Positions 1 through 6,687 are shown, counted from the first letter of the stretch. The stretch is DNA of 47,827 nt from CAYFHQ01 sp964342805 (GCA_964342805.1 CAYFHQ010000015.1:1-47827); one strand, 5' to 3'. Translations and numbers: made by a program. The notes: generated by a model not told the origin, from the letters alone.

Positions 1-288
1 CGGATTCTCTGGCTGGACGCTCCCAGGTGGTTGTACACCTCCATCTACGTGGGCATGGGCTGGGTTGCGGTCTTCTTCCTCATCCCCCTCTATAAGCTCA
101 TGTCGCCAGGGGCCTTTAGCCTCATGGTAACTGGGGGTATTCTGTACACCATTGGAGCCGTGATCTATGGCCTCAAACCCAAGTTCCTACAGATGCGGTA
201 TCTGGGCTTCCACGAGATATTCCACCTCTTTATTCTTGGCGGGAGTGTGTCGCATTTTGCCATGGTGAGTGGCTACCTCCTCCGCTGA
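1..288 (+). CDS. Hemolysin III / PAQR-family membrane protein, C-terminal part
   Basis: This open frame enters from the left edge, so the N-terminus is missing; only about 95 residues are visible. The sequence is dominated by hydrophobic helices. It ends with a GFHEIFHLF motif followed by a further His (SHF), the histidine cluster that in the PAQR/hemolysin III (YqfA) family lies in the last helices and is thought to bind zinc. Members are seven-helix inner-membrane proteins; despite the name, haemolysis is not established for most of them. The stop at 286-288 is followed by a long hairpin rather than a clean U-tract terminator. Family assignment is fairly secure; cellular role is unknown. 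Confidence 0.8.
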   Translation, partial: RILWLDAPRWLYTSIYVGMGWVAVFFLIPLYKLMSPGAFSLMVTGGILYTIGAVIYGLKPKFLQMRYLGFHEIFHLFILGGSVSHFAMVSGYLLR

Positions 289-320
289 GAGCGCATAAAT
301 TCACCTTATTCTGCGTTGCT

Positions 321-376
321 GGCTGAAAGTCGATCGGATCACGATCTAGAGATCGCTCACCGCTCGACTTTCAGCC
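321..376. repeat. 13-bp stem hairpin enclosing one copy of a 23-bp repeat
   Basis: Bases 321-333 (GGCTGAAAGTCGA) are perfectly complementary to 364-376. The 30-base loop contains the first copy (339-361) of a 23-bp sequence found again at 464-486. No U-run follows, so this is not a typical terminator. Confidence 0.6.
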
Positions 377-463
377 GCGTCTTGCTTAAGGAGAATTTCT
401 GCGCTCTCAGGAGTTTGTGTTTGGAAGTACCTTAAACTAAACTGATTGTTTATAATGAATAGG

Positions 464-486
464 TCACGATCTAGAGATCGCTCACC
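464..486. repeat. Second copy of 23-bp direct repeat
   Basis: Bases 464-486 are identical to 339-361. The core has arms CGATCT and AGATCG separated by AG, so it is itself a short dyad. This copy abuts the left arm of the terminator at 487. Function unknown. Confidence 0.6.
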
Positions 487-518
487 AACCACCACTGTTT
501 TTGTGGTGGTTTTTCTTT
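487..518 (+). terminator. Intrinsic terminator upstream of the SRPBCC gene
   Basis: Stem AACCACCAC (487-495) pairs with GTGGTGGTT (503-511), followed by a T-rich tail. It would stop transcription coming from the hemolysin III side. Confidence 0.75.
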
Positions 519-576
519 GTTCTCCTGGTTGGGTAGGGGGTATATATGATTCAGGAAGATTTGGAAGGAGGAAGGT

Positions 577-1035
577 ATGAAAACTTGGACCAGTACCATT
601 GAAGTGAATGCAGGTATTGGGGACGTGTGGCATATTCTCGATGGCAGTGAGGAACACTTGCGTAAGTTGGACCCTAATATTATTAAGAATGAGGTGATTG
701 AGGAAACCCCTGAACGGGTTGGGTCTCGTTACTTGCAAGAGTACAAGGAAGGCAAGCGGGTCATGTCCTACGAGGTGAAGGTCTTGGATTACAATGAAAC
801 AGACCAGACCAAACTCTTTAAGATTGGCTTTAATCTGGACGGCATGTTTGAAGTGACAGCCCGGTACGATATTACTGCCCTGGACGAAAACCATACGCGG
901 GTGAAGTATACGGTGACCAATGACCCTCTGAAGCTGATCCCCAAGATCATGATGTTTTTCATGCGGAATGACAATGTCATGGACACCCATATGAACCGGA
1001 TCAAGGAGTTGACGGAGGCAGAAACCAACCATTGA
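577..1035 (+). CDS. SRPBCC / START-like domain protein
   Basis: A 152-residue protein whose whole length fits a single SRPBCC (polyketide-cyclase/START-like) ligand-binding fold. It opens with a strand and the WHILDG helix start, continues with PERVGSRYLQEYKEG and an alternating strand pattern (DITALDENHTRVKYTV), and closes with a long C-terminal helix. The family binds hydrophobic ligands or acts as cyclase/dehydratase; no catalytic residues can be assigned here. The start is an ATG behind a GGAGGAAGG ribosome site. It stands alone, with a terminator upstream at 487-518 and noncoding RNA-like sequence downstream. Function unknown beyond the fold. Confidence 0.75.
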   Translation: MKTWTSTIEVNAGIGDVWHILDGSEEHLRKLDPNIIKNEVIEETPERVGSRYLQEYKEGKRVMSYEVKVLDYNETDQTKLFKIGFNLDGMFEVTARYDITALDENHTRVKYTVTNDPLKLIPKIMMFFMRNDNVMDTHMNRIKELTEAETNH

Positions 1036-1078
1036 GACAAGGGGCTTAGAGAACTTTGTCGGAAATTATCAGATTATT

Positions 1079-1107
1079 TTGAAATCATATCCTTGTTATG
1101 GTATAAT
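1079..1107 (+). promoter_or_regulatory. Sigma-A promoter of a small-RNA candidate
   Basis: TTGAAA (1079-1084), a 17-bp spacer and a perfect TATAAT (1102-1107). The only downstream element before the next terminator is about 70 nt long. Confidence 0.7.
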
Positions 1108-1113
1108 ATGTAT

Positions 1114-1186
1114 AGCAATATGTTTCAGGGGGCTATAAAAATATATAAGCCGGGTGCACACGGAGACGTGTGCATTTTTATTTTTT
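1114..1186 (+). ncRNA. Candidate small RNA of about 70 nt
   Basis: The interval runs from the expected start site of the promoter at 1079-1107 to a strong terminator. That terminator has TGCACACG (1155-1162) pairing with CGTGTGCA (1167-1174) around a GAGA loop, followed by TTTTTATTTTTT. Between them is an imperfect hairpin of the GGCTATA / TATAAGCC type. A short frame from 1120 lacks a ribosome site and would read through the terminator, so a noncoding product is more likely. It matches no RNA family I recognise. Confidence 0.5.
1155..1186 (+). terminator. Terminator with GNRA loop
   Basis: Eight-bp perfect stem (1155-1162 / 1167-1174) with a GAGA tetraloop and a long U-tract. Confidence 0.8.
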
Positions 1187-1247
1187 GTCTTCAAACACTG
1201 AAAAATGGAGCATGAGGACGTGAATGAAAATGTATCGTTAAAAATAG

Positions 1248-1276
1248 TTGACTGATGAAAGTCTTGCTGTTACAAT
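1248..1276 (+). promoter_or_regulatory. Sigma-A promoter of the DUF1062/S4 leader transcript
   Basis: TTGACT (1248-1253), a 17-bp spacer and TACAAT (1271-1276). It precedes a roughly 400-nt leader before the coding region at 1683. Confidence 0.65.
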
Positions 1277-1507
1277 AAGATTGAAACCAATACAAGCATG
1301 AGGAGAACCATTGTTTTGAGAAAATACATTTTCGCATAAATCACAGGAACTGCATATGGGTACAGCACACAGGCGGATTGAATTCAGCGACGACCTGTGA
1401 CTTTGTTGACCCATGAAGTGATGGAGCGAAAATACTCAACAAATGGTTTATTTTTATGCGCAAATGCCCTGCTTACATGCAGGTTGAATTCAAGTGCTGA
1501 AAAAGTT

Positions 1508-1537
1508 GCCACTGGGTGTATGCCCAGTGGCTTTTTC
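1508..1537 (+). terminator. Intrinsic terminator inside the leader
   Basis: GCCACTGGG (1508-1516) pairs perfectly with CCCAGTGGC (1523-1531), followed by TTTTTC. It sits between the promoter at 1248 and the gene at 1683, where an attenuator would be. Confidence 0.8.
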
Positions 1538-1560
1538 TATGGAAAAAAGGGGGTGAGCCA

Positions 1561-1614
1561 ATGCCTTCATTCATGCTGATGCTGAACAGAGGACAAAAAA
1601 CAGTATGCAGATAG
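1561..1614 (+). CDS. Candidate leader peptide (17 aa)
   Basis: The frame reads MPSFMLMLNRGQKTVCR and starts with ATG five bases after the purine-rich AAGGGGGTGAG (1547-1556), a good ribosome site. Its last codons and stop fall within pairing arm 1 (1608-1616) of the hairpin switch that controls the ribosome site of the next gene. This position is what a translational attenuator needs. It could still be chance; no homologue is recognised. Confidence 0.45.
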   Translation: MPSFMLMLNRGQKTVCR

Positions 1615-1682
1615 GATGGAAAAATGAATAGATGTATGACTGATCGTCGCTTCCTATCTGTTTTTCAGATAGGGAGGACCCC

Positions 1683-2258
1683 ATGCATCAGGCAAATCAC
1701 AAACTCCAGCTCACGTGGACGCTGGAGCAGAACACAAATACTCAGGAAATGAGACACTGCCCCGGTTGTGGCAAAAAAACAGCCTTTGAAGACTCCGGCG
1801 TCCGTCGCCACAATGCCAACGGGAAAAAGATCACCCAGTGGGCCATCTACAAGTGCGAAAAAGGCCATACCTGGAACAAGACCCTGGGCCACTATCGGGC
1901 TGCCCAGGCCAATGCCATAAGCGATCCCGGCTCTTTGGAAAGGCACCGGTATGGTAGGGTAGAGGAGGTAGCATCAATTGAGCTGAGTCAGTCAAGACTT
2001 ACAGAAGCCGCTGGAATATTGGAAGGAGTCGCACCATCTTTGATTCCATTAGACTTCACAGGCCAGGTAGAAATCACCATCGCAGGCCAGACCAAGGGCA
2101 ACCGCCTGGACAAGGTCATCCACCAGAGGTGTAACCACTGGGGACGGACAGAGATCCAGAAAATGATCAAGGGTGGCCAAATCCTAGTCAACGGACAAGG
2201 CGTCAAACCCGGTGCCAAGCTCAAGGTGGGGGACGTGGTGTGTATTTGTGTTGACTAA
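1683..2258 (+). CDS. DUF1062-like zinc domain plus S4 RNA-binding domain protein
   Basis: A 191-residue two-part protein. Residues about 20-75 carry CPGC (26-29), then a SGVRRHNANGKK segment and WAIYKCEKGHTWN. This resembles DUF1062, with Cys/His pairs suited to a zinc site. Residues about 139-190 form an S4 RNA-binding domain (NRLDKVI, then KGGQILVNG and KLKVGDVV). S4 domains occur in rRNA-binding proteins and ribosome-rescue factors such as Hsp15 and RqcP, so a ribosome-linked job is plausible but inferred. The ATG lies six bases after GGGAGG, which can be hidden in a hairpin. The long leader with two short frames suggests expression responds to translation stress. Confidence 0.75.
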   Translation: MHQANHKLQLTWTLEQNTNTQEMRHCPGCGKKTAFEDSGVRRHNANGKKITQWAIYKCEKGHTWNKTLGHYRAAQANAISDPGSLERHRYGRVEEVASIELSQSRLTEAAGILEGVAPSLIPLDFTGQVEITIAGQTKGNRLDKVIHQRCNHWGRTEIQKMIKGGQILVNGQGVKPGAKLKVGDVVCICVD

Positions 2259-2319
2259 TATGCCATTATTGGTGAAAATAGGATGTATGAAATGATTAAT
2301 GACTGGTTGGAAGGAGAAC

Positions 2320-2819
2320 ATGATGATTCAAGGATCGAGGATAAATTTGGCACCCTACACATCAGAGTATTGCCATTACTTTTTCCAGAAGTATGTGGAG
2401 GATCAGATGTTTTCAAACAGAGTCTTTCAGTATAATGCCGAAAAAGTGGAAGCCTACTTTCAACTAAAGGGGTGGACCCAGCAAGACGTATGTTTGCCAT
2501 CCTGCTTGGGGAAGAAGTCATCGGTGAAATCCAGCTGAAACGACTGGATATGAATCAAAAGGTCGGAACCCTGAGTATTCAGCTAAGCCATGACGATGTC
2601 AAAGGCAAAGGCTATGGAACCGAAGCAGAGCAACTCATCATAAACCACGGATTCCAAACCCTCGGCCTCAGAAAGATACTAGCTGACACCGTTCCCCAAA
2701 ACAACCGAAGCAAGCACATCCTAAAAAAACTAGGCTTTCGTCACACCCATGACGATGACAAGTTAAACTACTTTGAACTAAGACGTGAGGATTGGCTAGC
2801 AGTTAATGAAGAACTTTAG
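2320..2819 (+). pseudogene. GNAT acetyltransferase with a single -1 frameshift
   Basis: Two overlapping frames join into one GNAT N-acetyltransferase of about 165 residues. The first (from ATG 2320 or 2323, behind AAGGAG) encodes the N-terminal GSRINLAPYTSEYC...EAYFQ part. The second (from about 2469) gives GVDPARRMFAILLGEEVIGEI, the acetyl-CoA loop (VKGKGYGTEAEQL) and ILKKLGFRHTHDDD. The break falls at A AAG GGG G (2466-2472), where a one-base deletion or a -1 slip restores the frame. The downstream half is intact to its stop, so this is a very recent lesion, a sequencing error in a G-run, or programmed frameshifting. The substrate cannot be predicted. Confidence 0.7.
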
Positions 2820-2838
2820 CACACACAAGTAGATAGAC

Positions 2839-2880
2839 GCCCCATACTACAGTATCAAACCTGCAGTATGGGGCATTTTA
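2839..2880 (+). terminator. Terminator after the acetyltransferase
   Basis: GCCCCATACT (2839-2848) pairs perfectly with AGTATGGGGC (2865-2874), followed by ATTTTA. The tail is weak but the stem is strong. Confidence 0.6.
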
Positions 2881-2918
2881 CGCCTCAGAATAGAAATCAT
2901 GTGGATTAGCTCACATAA

Positions 2919-3125
2919 AGCAGAAGTGGATATTCCAGAGCCGCAGCATTGCGGACGATGACGAGAAACCCTGTGAGAGAGCGGAATGAACCGTGAAGCG
3001 GAGTCCGTGTTTGAGCGTAGCCACAGGCGAAGCGAGTTAGGACGGAGTAGGATCATTCCGAAATCGAACAGTAGGTTTCTCATCATTTGTAGCCTAGCAA
3101 GGCGAAGGGAATATCCACTTCTGCT
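2919..3125. repeat. Nested palindromic element of about 207 bp
   Basis: An 18-bp perfect inverted repeat bounds the element: 2919-2936 pairs with 3108-3125. Inside it, the GATGACGAGAAACC segment near 2957 pairs with GGTTTCTCATCAT near 3074 (one G-U), and CGGAATGA (about 2984) pairs with TCATTCCG (3054-3061). The centre has GAGCG/GCGAG-type repeats. The whole can fold into one long rod on either strand. It has no coding frame and resembles a REP/MITE-like palindromic repeat. Whether it recurs elsewhere in the genome cannot be seen from this window. Confidence 0.65.
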
Positions 3126-3152
3126 TGCTTCGGATGCCAATCCACATTTTTA

Positions 3153-3200
3153 TTGACACCTGTGTCGAAAAAAGCTAAACTTTTTATGGACAGTCGTGTC
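3153..3200 (+). promoter_or_regulatory. Promoter with two dyad operators before the TetR gene
   Basis: TTGACA (3153-3158), a 17-bp spacer and TAAACT (3176-3181). A perfect dyad GACACCTGTGTC (3155-3166) overlaps the -35 box, and a near copy GACAGTCGTGTC (3189-3200) lies just past the -10 box. Two such sites around the promoter fit autorepression by the TetR protein encoded at 3225. Confidence 0.65.
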
Positions 3201-3224
3201 GAAAAAGAATCGAAAGGATGAATC

Positions 3225-3794
3225 ATGCCTAAGATTGTCAACTCACAGGCCGTACGCCAAGAAATCATTGAAGGTGCTTATCAGGTATTCGTAGACAAGG
3301 GCTTTTACAAGACCAGCCTTGCAGATATCACAGCAGCCTGCAATATGAAACGGACAACGGTCTATCACTATTTCAAAAACAAAGAAGAAATCTTTGAACA
3401 AACCGCATACTATGTCATTGAACTCATGGAAGAAGAAGTCCTACGGGTCATGGACCAGTGTGACATGTCCTTGTATGAAAAGGTCCGTCGGGTGAATGGG
3501 GTTTTGGATGAAAAGCTAACCATCCAAAGAGCCGTCCAGCTGTCCATGGAAATGGCCACTGTGATCATGCGGGAAGAAAAAGAACTCTTTATGCGAATGC
3601 AAAAGAGAATGTTGCAAGCGGGCAAACAATTTGCTGGCTTATTAGACGAAATTGCCAAACAACAAGTGAAAAATGCCATGGAAAAGATGGAGTATGCAAA
3701 GCTGTCCTTGCTCATGAACCTCATGGGAAAAGCCGAAGGCGTAACCAGCCTGGTCAGTGACAGTATTCTGTCCACCATCGCATTATTATCATAA
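3225..3794 (+). CDS. TetR/AcrR-family transcriptional regulator
   Basis: A 189-residue protein. The N-terminal 55 residues are a typical TetR helix-turn-helix: FVDKGFYKTSLADITAAC, then MKRTTVYHYFKNKEEIF. The rest is helical and would form the ligand-binding and dimer part; the ligand is unknown. The ATG follows GAAAGGATGAATC. Two dyads around the promoter (3155-3166, 3189-3200) are probable self-operators. The DegV gene starts 16 bp downstream, so the two form an operon, and the regulator probably senses a lipid-like or other hydrophobic compound handled by DegV; that link is inference. Confidence 0.9.
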   Translation: MPKIVNSQAVRQEIIEGAYQVFVDKGFYKTSLADITAACNMKRTTVYHYFKNKEEIFEQTAYYVIELMEEEVLRVMDQCDMSLYEKVRRVNGVLDEKLTIQRAVQLSMEMATVIMREEKELFMRMQKRMLQAGKQFAGLLDEIAKQQVKNAMEKMEYAKLSLLMNLMGKAEGVTSLVSDSILSTIALLS

Positions 3795-3810
3795 TTGGAG
3801 GAGGTAGCAA

Positions 3811-4662
3811 GTGGCTGTAAAAATAATCACAGACAGTGCCAGTGACTTACCCAAGTCTTTGGCCTCAGAAAAAGGAATCGACATCATTCCTGTATTGGTC
3901 TACGTGGACGACGTGGAATACCTAGATGGGGAAACCATTGAACAAGACGCATTCTACCAGAAAATGCTGGAGGGAAGTGCAGTAAAAACGGCACAAATTC
4001 CTGTTCAACAGTTTATTGAACGTTTTGAAGCCCTACCAAGCGGGACGGATGAGTACATATATTTTGCTTTTTCCTCTGGTCTATCTGGCACCTACCAAGC
4101 AGCTGTCATGGCCCTTAATGTGGTCAAGGACCAACGTCCAGACCTCAAGTTGACCATTGTTGACACGTCTTGTGTGTCGTTGGGTCTTGGGGTTTTGGTA
4201 TTGGAAGCTTGGGAAATGGCCCAGGCAGGAAAGTCAGTAGATGAGATTGTTGGCCATGTCCAGCAGGCTGCACCGACCATGGAACACGTCTTTAGTGTCA
4301 ACGATCTAGAATACCTCTTCCGTGGTGGCCGTGTGAGCAAGACCCAGGCTGTTGTTGGCAATGTGCTGAATATCAAACCGATTTTGCGGGTGGAGTCGGG
4401 TAAACTGGTTCCCTTTGACAAGGCTCGAGGTAAAAAGAAGAAACTAGCCAAAATGTTCAGCTACATAGCAGACCATGGTCAAAACCTAGAAGGTCAAACC
4501 ATAGGTATTGCCCATACCCTAAATGAGTCAGAAGCTCTTGAAGTGAAAAAGCACTTTGAAGAGACCTATGGCTGCACCAAGTTTGTCATTGGCCAGCTGG
4601 GTTGCACCATTGGTGCCCATTGCGGCCCGGGACTCATTACCCTCTTCTTTAAGAACCAGTAA
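3811..4662 (+). CDS. DegV-family fatty-acid-binding protein
   Basis: A 283-residue protein of normal DegV length. It opens with the hallmark VKIITDSASDLPKSLA and continues with IPVLVYVDD, a TAQIPVQQF segment, FSSGLSGTYQAA and DLEYLFRGGRVSKTQAVVGNVLNIKPIL. DegV proteins hold a fatty acid in a buried cleft; related FakB proteins deliver exogenous fatty acids to FakA kinase for phospholipid synthesis. No fakA-like gene is visible here. The start is GTG, eight bases after GGAGGAGG. It is the second gene of an operon with the TetR regulator and ends at a 17-bp terminator. Confidence 0.9.
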   Translation: MAVKIITDSASDLPKSLASEKGIDIIPVLVYVDDVEYLDGETIEQDAFYQKMLEGSAVKTAQIPVQQFIERFEALPSGTDEYIYFAFSSGLSGTYQAAVMALNVVKDQRPDLKLTIVDTSCVSLGLGVLVLEAWEMAQAGKSVDEIVGHVQQAAPTMEHVFSVNDLEYLFRGGRVSKTQAVVGNVLNIKPILRVESGKLVPFDKARGKKKKLAKMFSYIADHGQNLEGQTIGIAHTLNESEALEVKKHFEETYGCTKFVIGQLGCTIGAHCGPGLITLFFKNQ

Positions 4663-4683
4663 AAACAGGGAGACCATACAAAT

Positions 4684-4723
4684 AAGCCACCTACAGTCCC
4701 ATGGGACTGTGGGTGGCTTTTCC
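4684..4723. terminator. Bidirectional terminator between convergent genes
   Basis: A 17-bp stem (4684-4700 / 4703-4719, one G-U) with a two-base loop and TTTT on the plus side. It serves the DegV operon and, on the other strand, the alarmone synthetase. Confidence 0.8.
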
Positions 4724-5442
4724 TACTTCATGGCTTCCATTTGTTCTTTAATTTCCGATTCAGACTCGGCCATTTCTATGTCCGAGATTACCCCCTTATA
4801 GAGGGTTTCATCATCCACTTCAAGGGCCGTAATTTCTTTCTTGATCCCTGCCATTCGTTGGTCAAGGATACCAATCAAGTTGGCACAAATCTTCAGCTCG
4901 TCTGTAATACGCTTGGGTGCTTCCGTTCGGTACTTGTAGTAGATCTTGTGCTCCAGGCTGGCCCAGAAATCCATAGCAATGGTTCGAATTTGGATTTCAA
5001 TTCGAGTGGGAACAGGACCAGAGCTAAGGAAGACGGGTACTTCAATGTGAACGTGGAGACTCTTATAACCATTTCCTTTTGGGTTTTCAATATAGTCTTT
5101 GATTTCTACAATCCGAATGTCAGTTTGACGGTCCAGCATTTCAACGACCTTATAAATGTCTTCTTCAAAGGCGCAAATAATCCGGATGCCTGCAATATCA
5201 AAAATATAACGTCGTGCATTCTCAACGCTTGGCTCATGGCCATATCGAACCAACTTTTCGATAATGCTATTGGGTTTTTTCACTCGGTATCGTATGTGTT
5301 CAATGGGGTTATAGTCGTGGATATTGCGAAACTCCTCGTCCAAAATCTGAAGCTTCGTTTTCATTTCCTCGGTGGCAAATTTATGAATTAGTAATAGGTC
5401 TCGCCAAGGTTTCATTTCCTCGGTCATCAACGCCTCGTACAT
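4723..5442 (-). CDS. relQ: Small alarmone synthetase (RelQ/YjbM-like GTP pyrophosphokinase)
   Basis: A 239-residue RelA/SpoT-type synthetase without the hydrolase or C-terminal regulatory domains of long Rel. Visible family motifs are IRYRVKKPNSIIEKLVRYG, IFDIAGIRIICAFEEDIY, NPKGNGYKSLHVHIEVPV and EIQIRTIAMDFWASLEHKIYYK. It transfers pyrophosphate from ATP to GDP or GTP, making (p)ppGpp in the cytoplasm. The frame stays open upstream to 5538, but the ATG at 5440-5442 is chosen because AGGAG lies seven bases before it and MYEALMTEEMKPWRD is a typical start of this family. The C-terminal helix (EIKEQMEAMK) fits RelQ. It is a single-gene unit. Confidence 0.9.
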   Translation of the reverse strand: MYEALMTEEMKPWRDLLLIHKFATEEMKTKLQILDEEFRNIHDYNPIEHIRYRVKKPNSIIEKLVRYGHEPSVENARRYIFDIAGIRIICAFEEDIYKVVEMLDRQTDIRIVEIKDYIENPKGNGYKSLHVHIEVPVFLSSGPVPTRIEIQIRTIAMDFWASLEHKIYYKYRTEAPKRITDELKICANLIGILDQRMAGIKKEITALEVDDETLYKGVISDIEMAESESEIKEQMEAMK

Positions 5443-5551
5443 GGACACTCTCCTTTTTGAGTGGGATAGTTTTATTTTACCCTTTAGCTGGAAATGTAAC
5501 AAGGAAATTGAGGTTAGGAGACTTGTAAAGTGGTACAAGATTTGTTTATAG

Positions 5552-5591
5552 CAAAGAAAAGCCCATCTATGTACTTGGTGTCATAGACGGG
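5552..5591 (-). terminator. Terminator of the secreted-protein operon
   Basis: On the minus strand CCCGTCTATG (5591-5582) pairs with CATAGATGGG (5571-5562, one G-U), followed by CTTTTCTTTG. Confidence 0.65.
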
Positions 5592-5598
5592 TTGAGTG

Positions 5599-5799
5599 TT
5601 AAGTCTTTTTTCGTTCGATTAGGTAGACTCCAATTGCAAGTAGGAGGAACAAATAGGTGAACGGGTCTGTAGGTATGAGCCCCCCATGGTAATAAAAGCC
5701 TCTGATACCTTCTGCAATTCGAAATCCTAAGGTTGTTAGGGTGTGAAAGAATCCTGCTAGGAATAGACAGATGATGACTGTTTTACTTGGGGTTTTCAT
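5599..5799 (-). CDS. Small membrane protein (66 aa)
   Basis: A 66-residue protein with two probable membrane helices (residues about 8-25 and 46-60) separated by a short loop containing GFYYHGGLIP, and a basic tail ERKKT. It begins nine bases after the stop of the secreted protein at 5809-6495, behind a GGAG site, so the two are co-transcribed and share a terminator. No family is recognised. The close coupling suggests a helper, anchor or immunity-type partner of the secreted protein, but nothing in the sequence proves this. Confidence 0.6.
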   Translation of the reverse strand: MKTPSKTVIICLFLAGFFHTLTTLGFRIAEGIRGFYYHGGLIPTDPFTYLFLLLAIGVYLIERKKT

Positions 5800-5808
5800 A
5801 CATTCTCC

Positions 5809-6495
5809 TTAGTGGCTTCCTGGTTTAGAGTAAACAACTTTTTTAGGTTTATGTGCATACTGCGTTTTTGAACCATTAGAATCTGTTCTGTGTTCTAGAG
5901 TAAAGCCATAGTTGCCTACACTTACTTGATAAACATCTACTTTGTCCAATGTGAACTTGTGTTTGTCAGCAGAGACTCCGAGATAGAAATCAGCTGAGTT
6001 GTATGCTGTCCACTCTGAAGGGAAACTGAAAGTAGTTCCATTAGTGACTTCGTATGTAACGGAACCACTAATCCCGAATGATGAATTGATCAGACCTTTG
6101 ATTTCAGTTGATGGACTGGATTCAAAGGATACAGATCCTGATGTTGATACAGTTCTTGTAGTTGATACTGTTTGTCCTTTAGCAATTGAGATTATATGCT
6201 TTTGATTATATGTTGGGAGACTATTGTATCCAACAATTCGATGATCTCTGATCTTGTAATAAGAATACAAGTACTGTTCACTTGCCACACTTGACATCAT
6301 TAATGATGGAAATTTTTCAAGCGCTATTGGATCAGTTTTAAGTGATGGATCAATAAACTTATAGATTACGTTTGTGTTCACTGGTGTTGATTCAACATCA
6401 TGTACAACAATGCTACTAGAGTCTGCCATAGCTATTGAACCAAGGGACATTACCATTAAAGACATGATAATCAAAACAGATAGTATCTTTTTCAT
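5809..6495 (-). CDS. Secreted Ser/Thr-rich beta-strand protein, unknown function
   Basis: A 228-residue protein with a clear signal peptide (MKKILSVLIIMSLMVMSLG, cleavage after about AMA, residue 25). The mature part has KGQTVSTTRTVSTSGSVSFES (broken here only by length) and GISGSVTYEVTNGTTFSF: alternating polar/hydrophobic, Ser/Thr-rich strands that resemble the long beta-hairpins of aerolysin/ETX-MTX2-like secreted proteins. The likeness is one of pattern, not a proven homology. The ATG follows AAAGGAG. It leads an operon with the small membrane protein at 5599. Confidence 0.6.
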   Translation of the reverse strand: MKKILSVLIIMSLMVMSLGSIAMADSSSIVVHDVESTPVNTNVIYKFIDPSLKTDPIALEKFPSLMMSSVASEQYLYSYYKIRDHRIVGYNSLPTYNQKHIISIAKGQTVSTTRTVSTSGSVSFESSPSTEIKGLINSSFGISGSVTYEVTNGTTFSFPSEWTAYNSADFYLGVSADKHKFTLDKVDVYQVSVGNYGFTLEHRTDSNGSKTQYAHKPKKVVYSKPGSH

Positions 6496-6650
6496 AGTTA
6501 CGCTCCTTTATCTGGGTCTTTACAAGAATGAGTTTTGTTGAGGCTAGCCAATCATAGTATAGGATGAATAGGAAAAAAATACATAATAATTACATATTTT
6601 GCATCCGAAAGCGTATGTTTCGACCTTGGTAATAAGTTTCTAATGAGTAA

Positions 6651-6687
6651 AACCCCCACAAAAACAATTTGTTTTTGTGGGGGTTCT
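6651..6687. terminator. Strong terminator after the ABC-F gene
   Basis: A 15-bp perfect stem (6651-6665 / 6671-6685) of AACCCCCACAAAAAC type with a five-base loop. It lies just beyond the ABC-F stop on the minus strand. Confidence 0.8.

Larger units (their letters stand above)
1283..1682 (+). promoter_or_regulatory. Structured leader: candidate transcription and translation attenuator
   Basis: This 400-base untranslated region has two layers. First, GAGGAG (1300-1305) precedes a tiny TTG-started frame (1316-1339, MRKYIFA). Paired segments follow (TCACAGG near 1341 with CCTGTGA near 1396; CCTGC/GCAGG near 1470-1483), then a strong terminator at 1508-1537. Second, beyond the terminator lies a 17-residue leader frame (1561-1614) and three arms that can pair in two ways. 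Arm 1 (1608-1616) or arm 3 (1666-1675) can each pair with arm 2 (1651-1660), and the 2:3 pairing buries most of the ribosome site at 1672-1677. The design resembles antibiotic-responsive leaders of Firmicute ribosome-protection and methylase genes; this is inference. Confidence 0.5.

Noticed and set aside
464..486. Considered a c-di-GMP riboswitch because of a GGTCACG-like start
   Set aside because: The GCACAGGGCAAACC core and paired helices of that riboswitch are absent.
1397..1579. A 60-codon frame across the attenuator leader
   Set aside because: It reads through a strong terminator and has no ribosome site or family; the region is better explained as structured RNA.
2283..2440. A short frame (MYEMINDWLEGEHDD...) overlapping the acetyltransferase start
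   Set aside because: No ribosome site; it ends within the well-matched N-terminal part of the GNAT gene in another frame.
4741..5391. A 216-codon plus-strand frame opposite the alarmone synthetase
   Set aside because: It is the shadow of the synthetase frame, lacks a ribosome site and has no domain.
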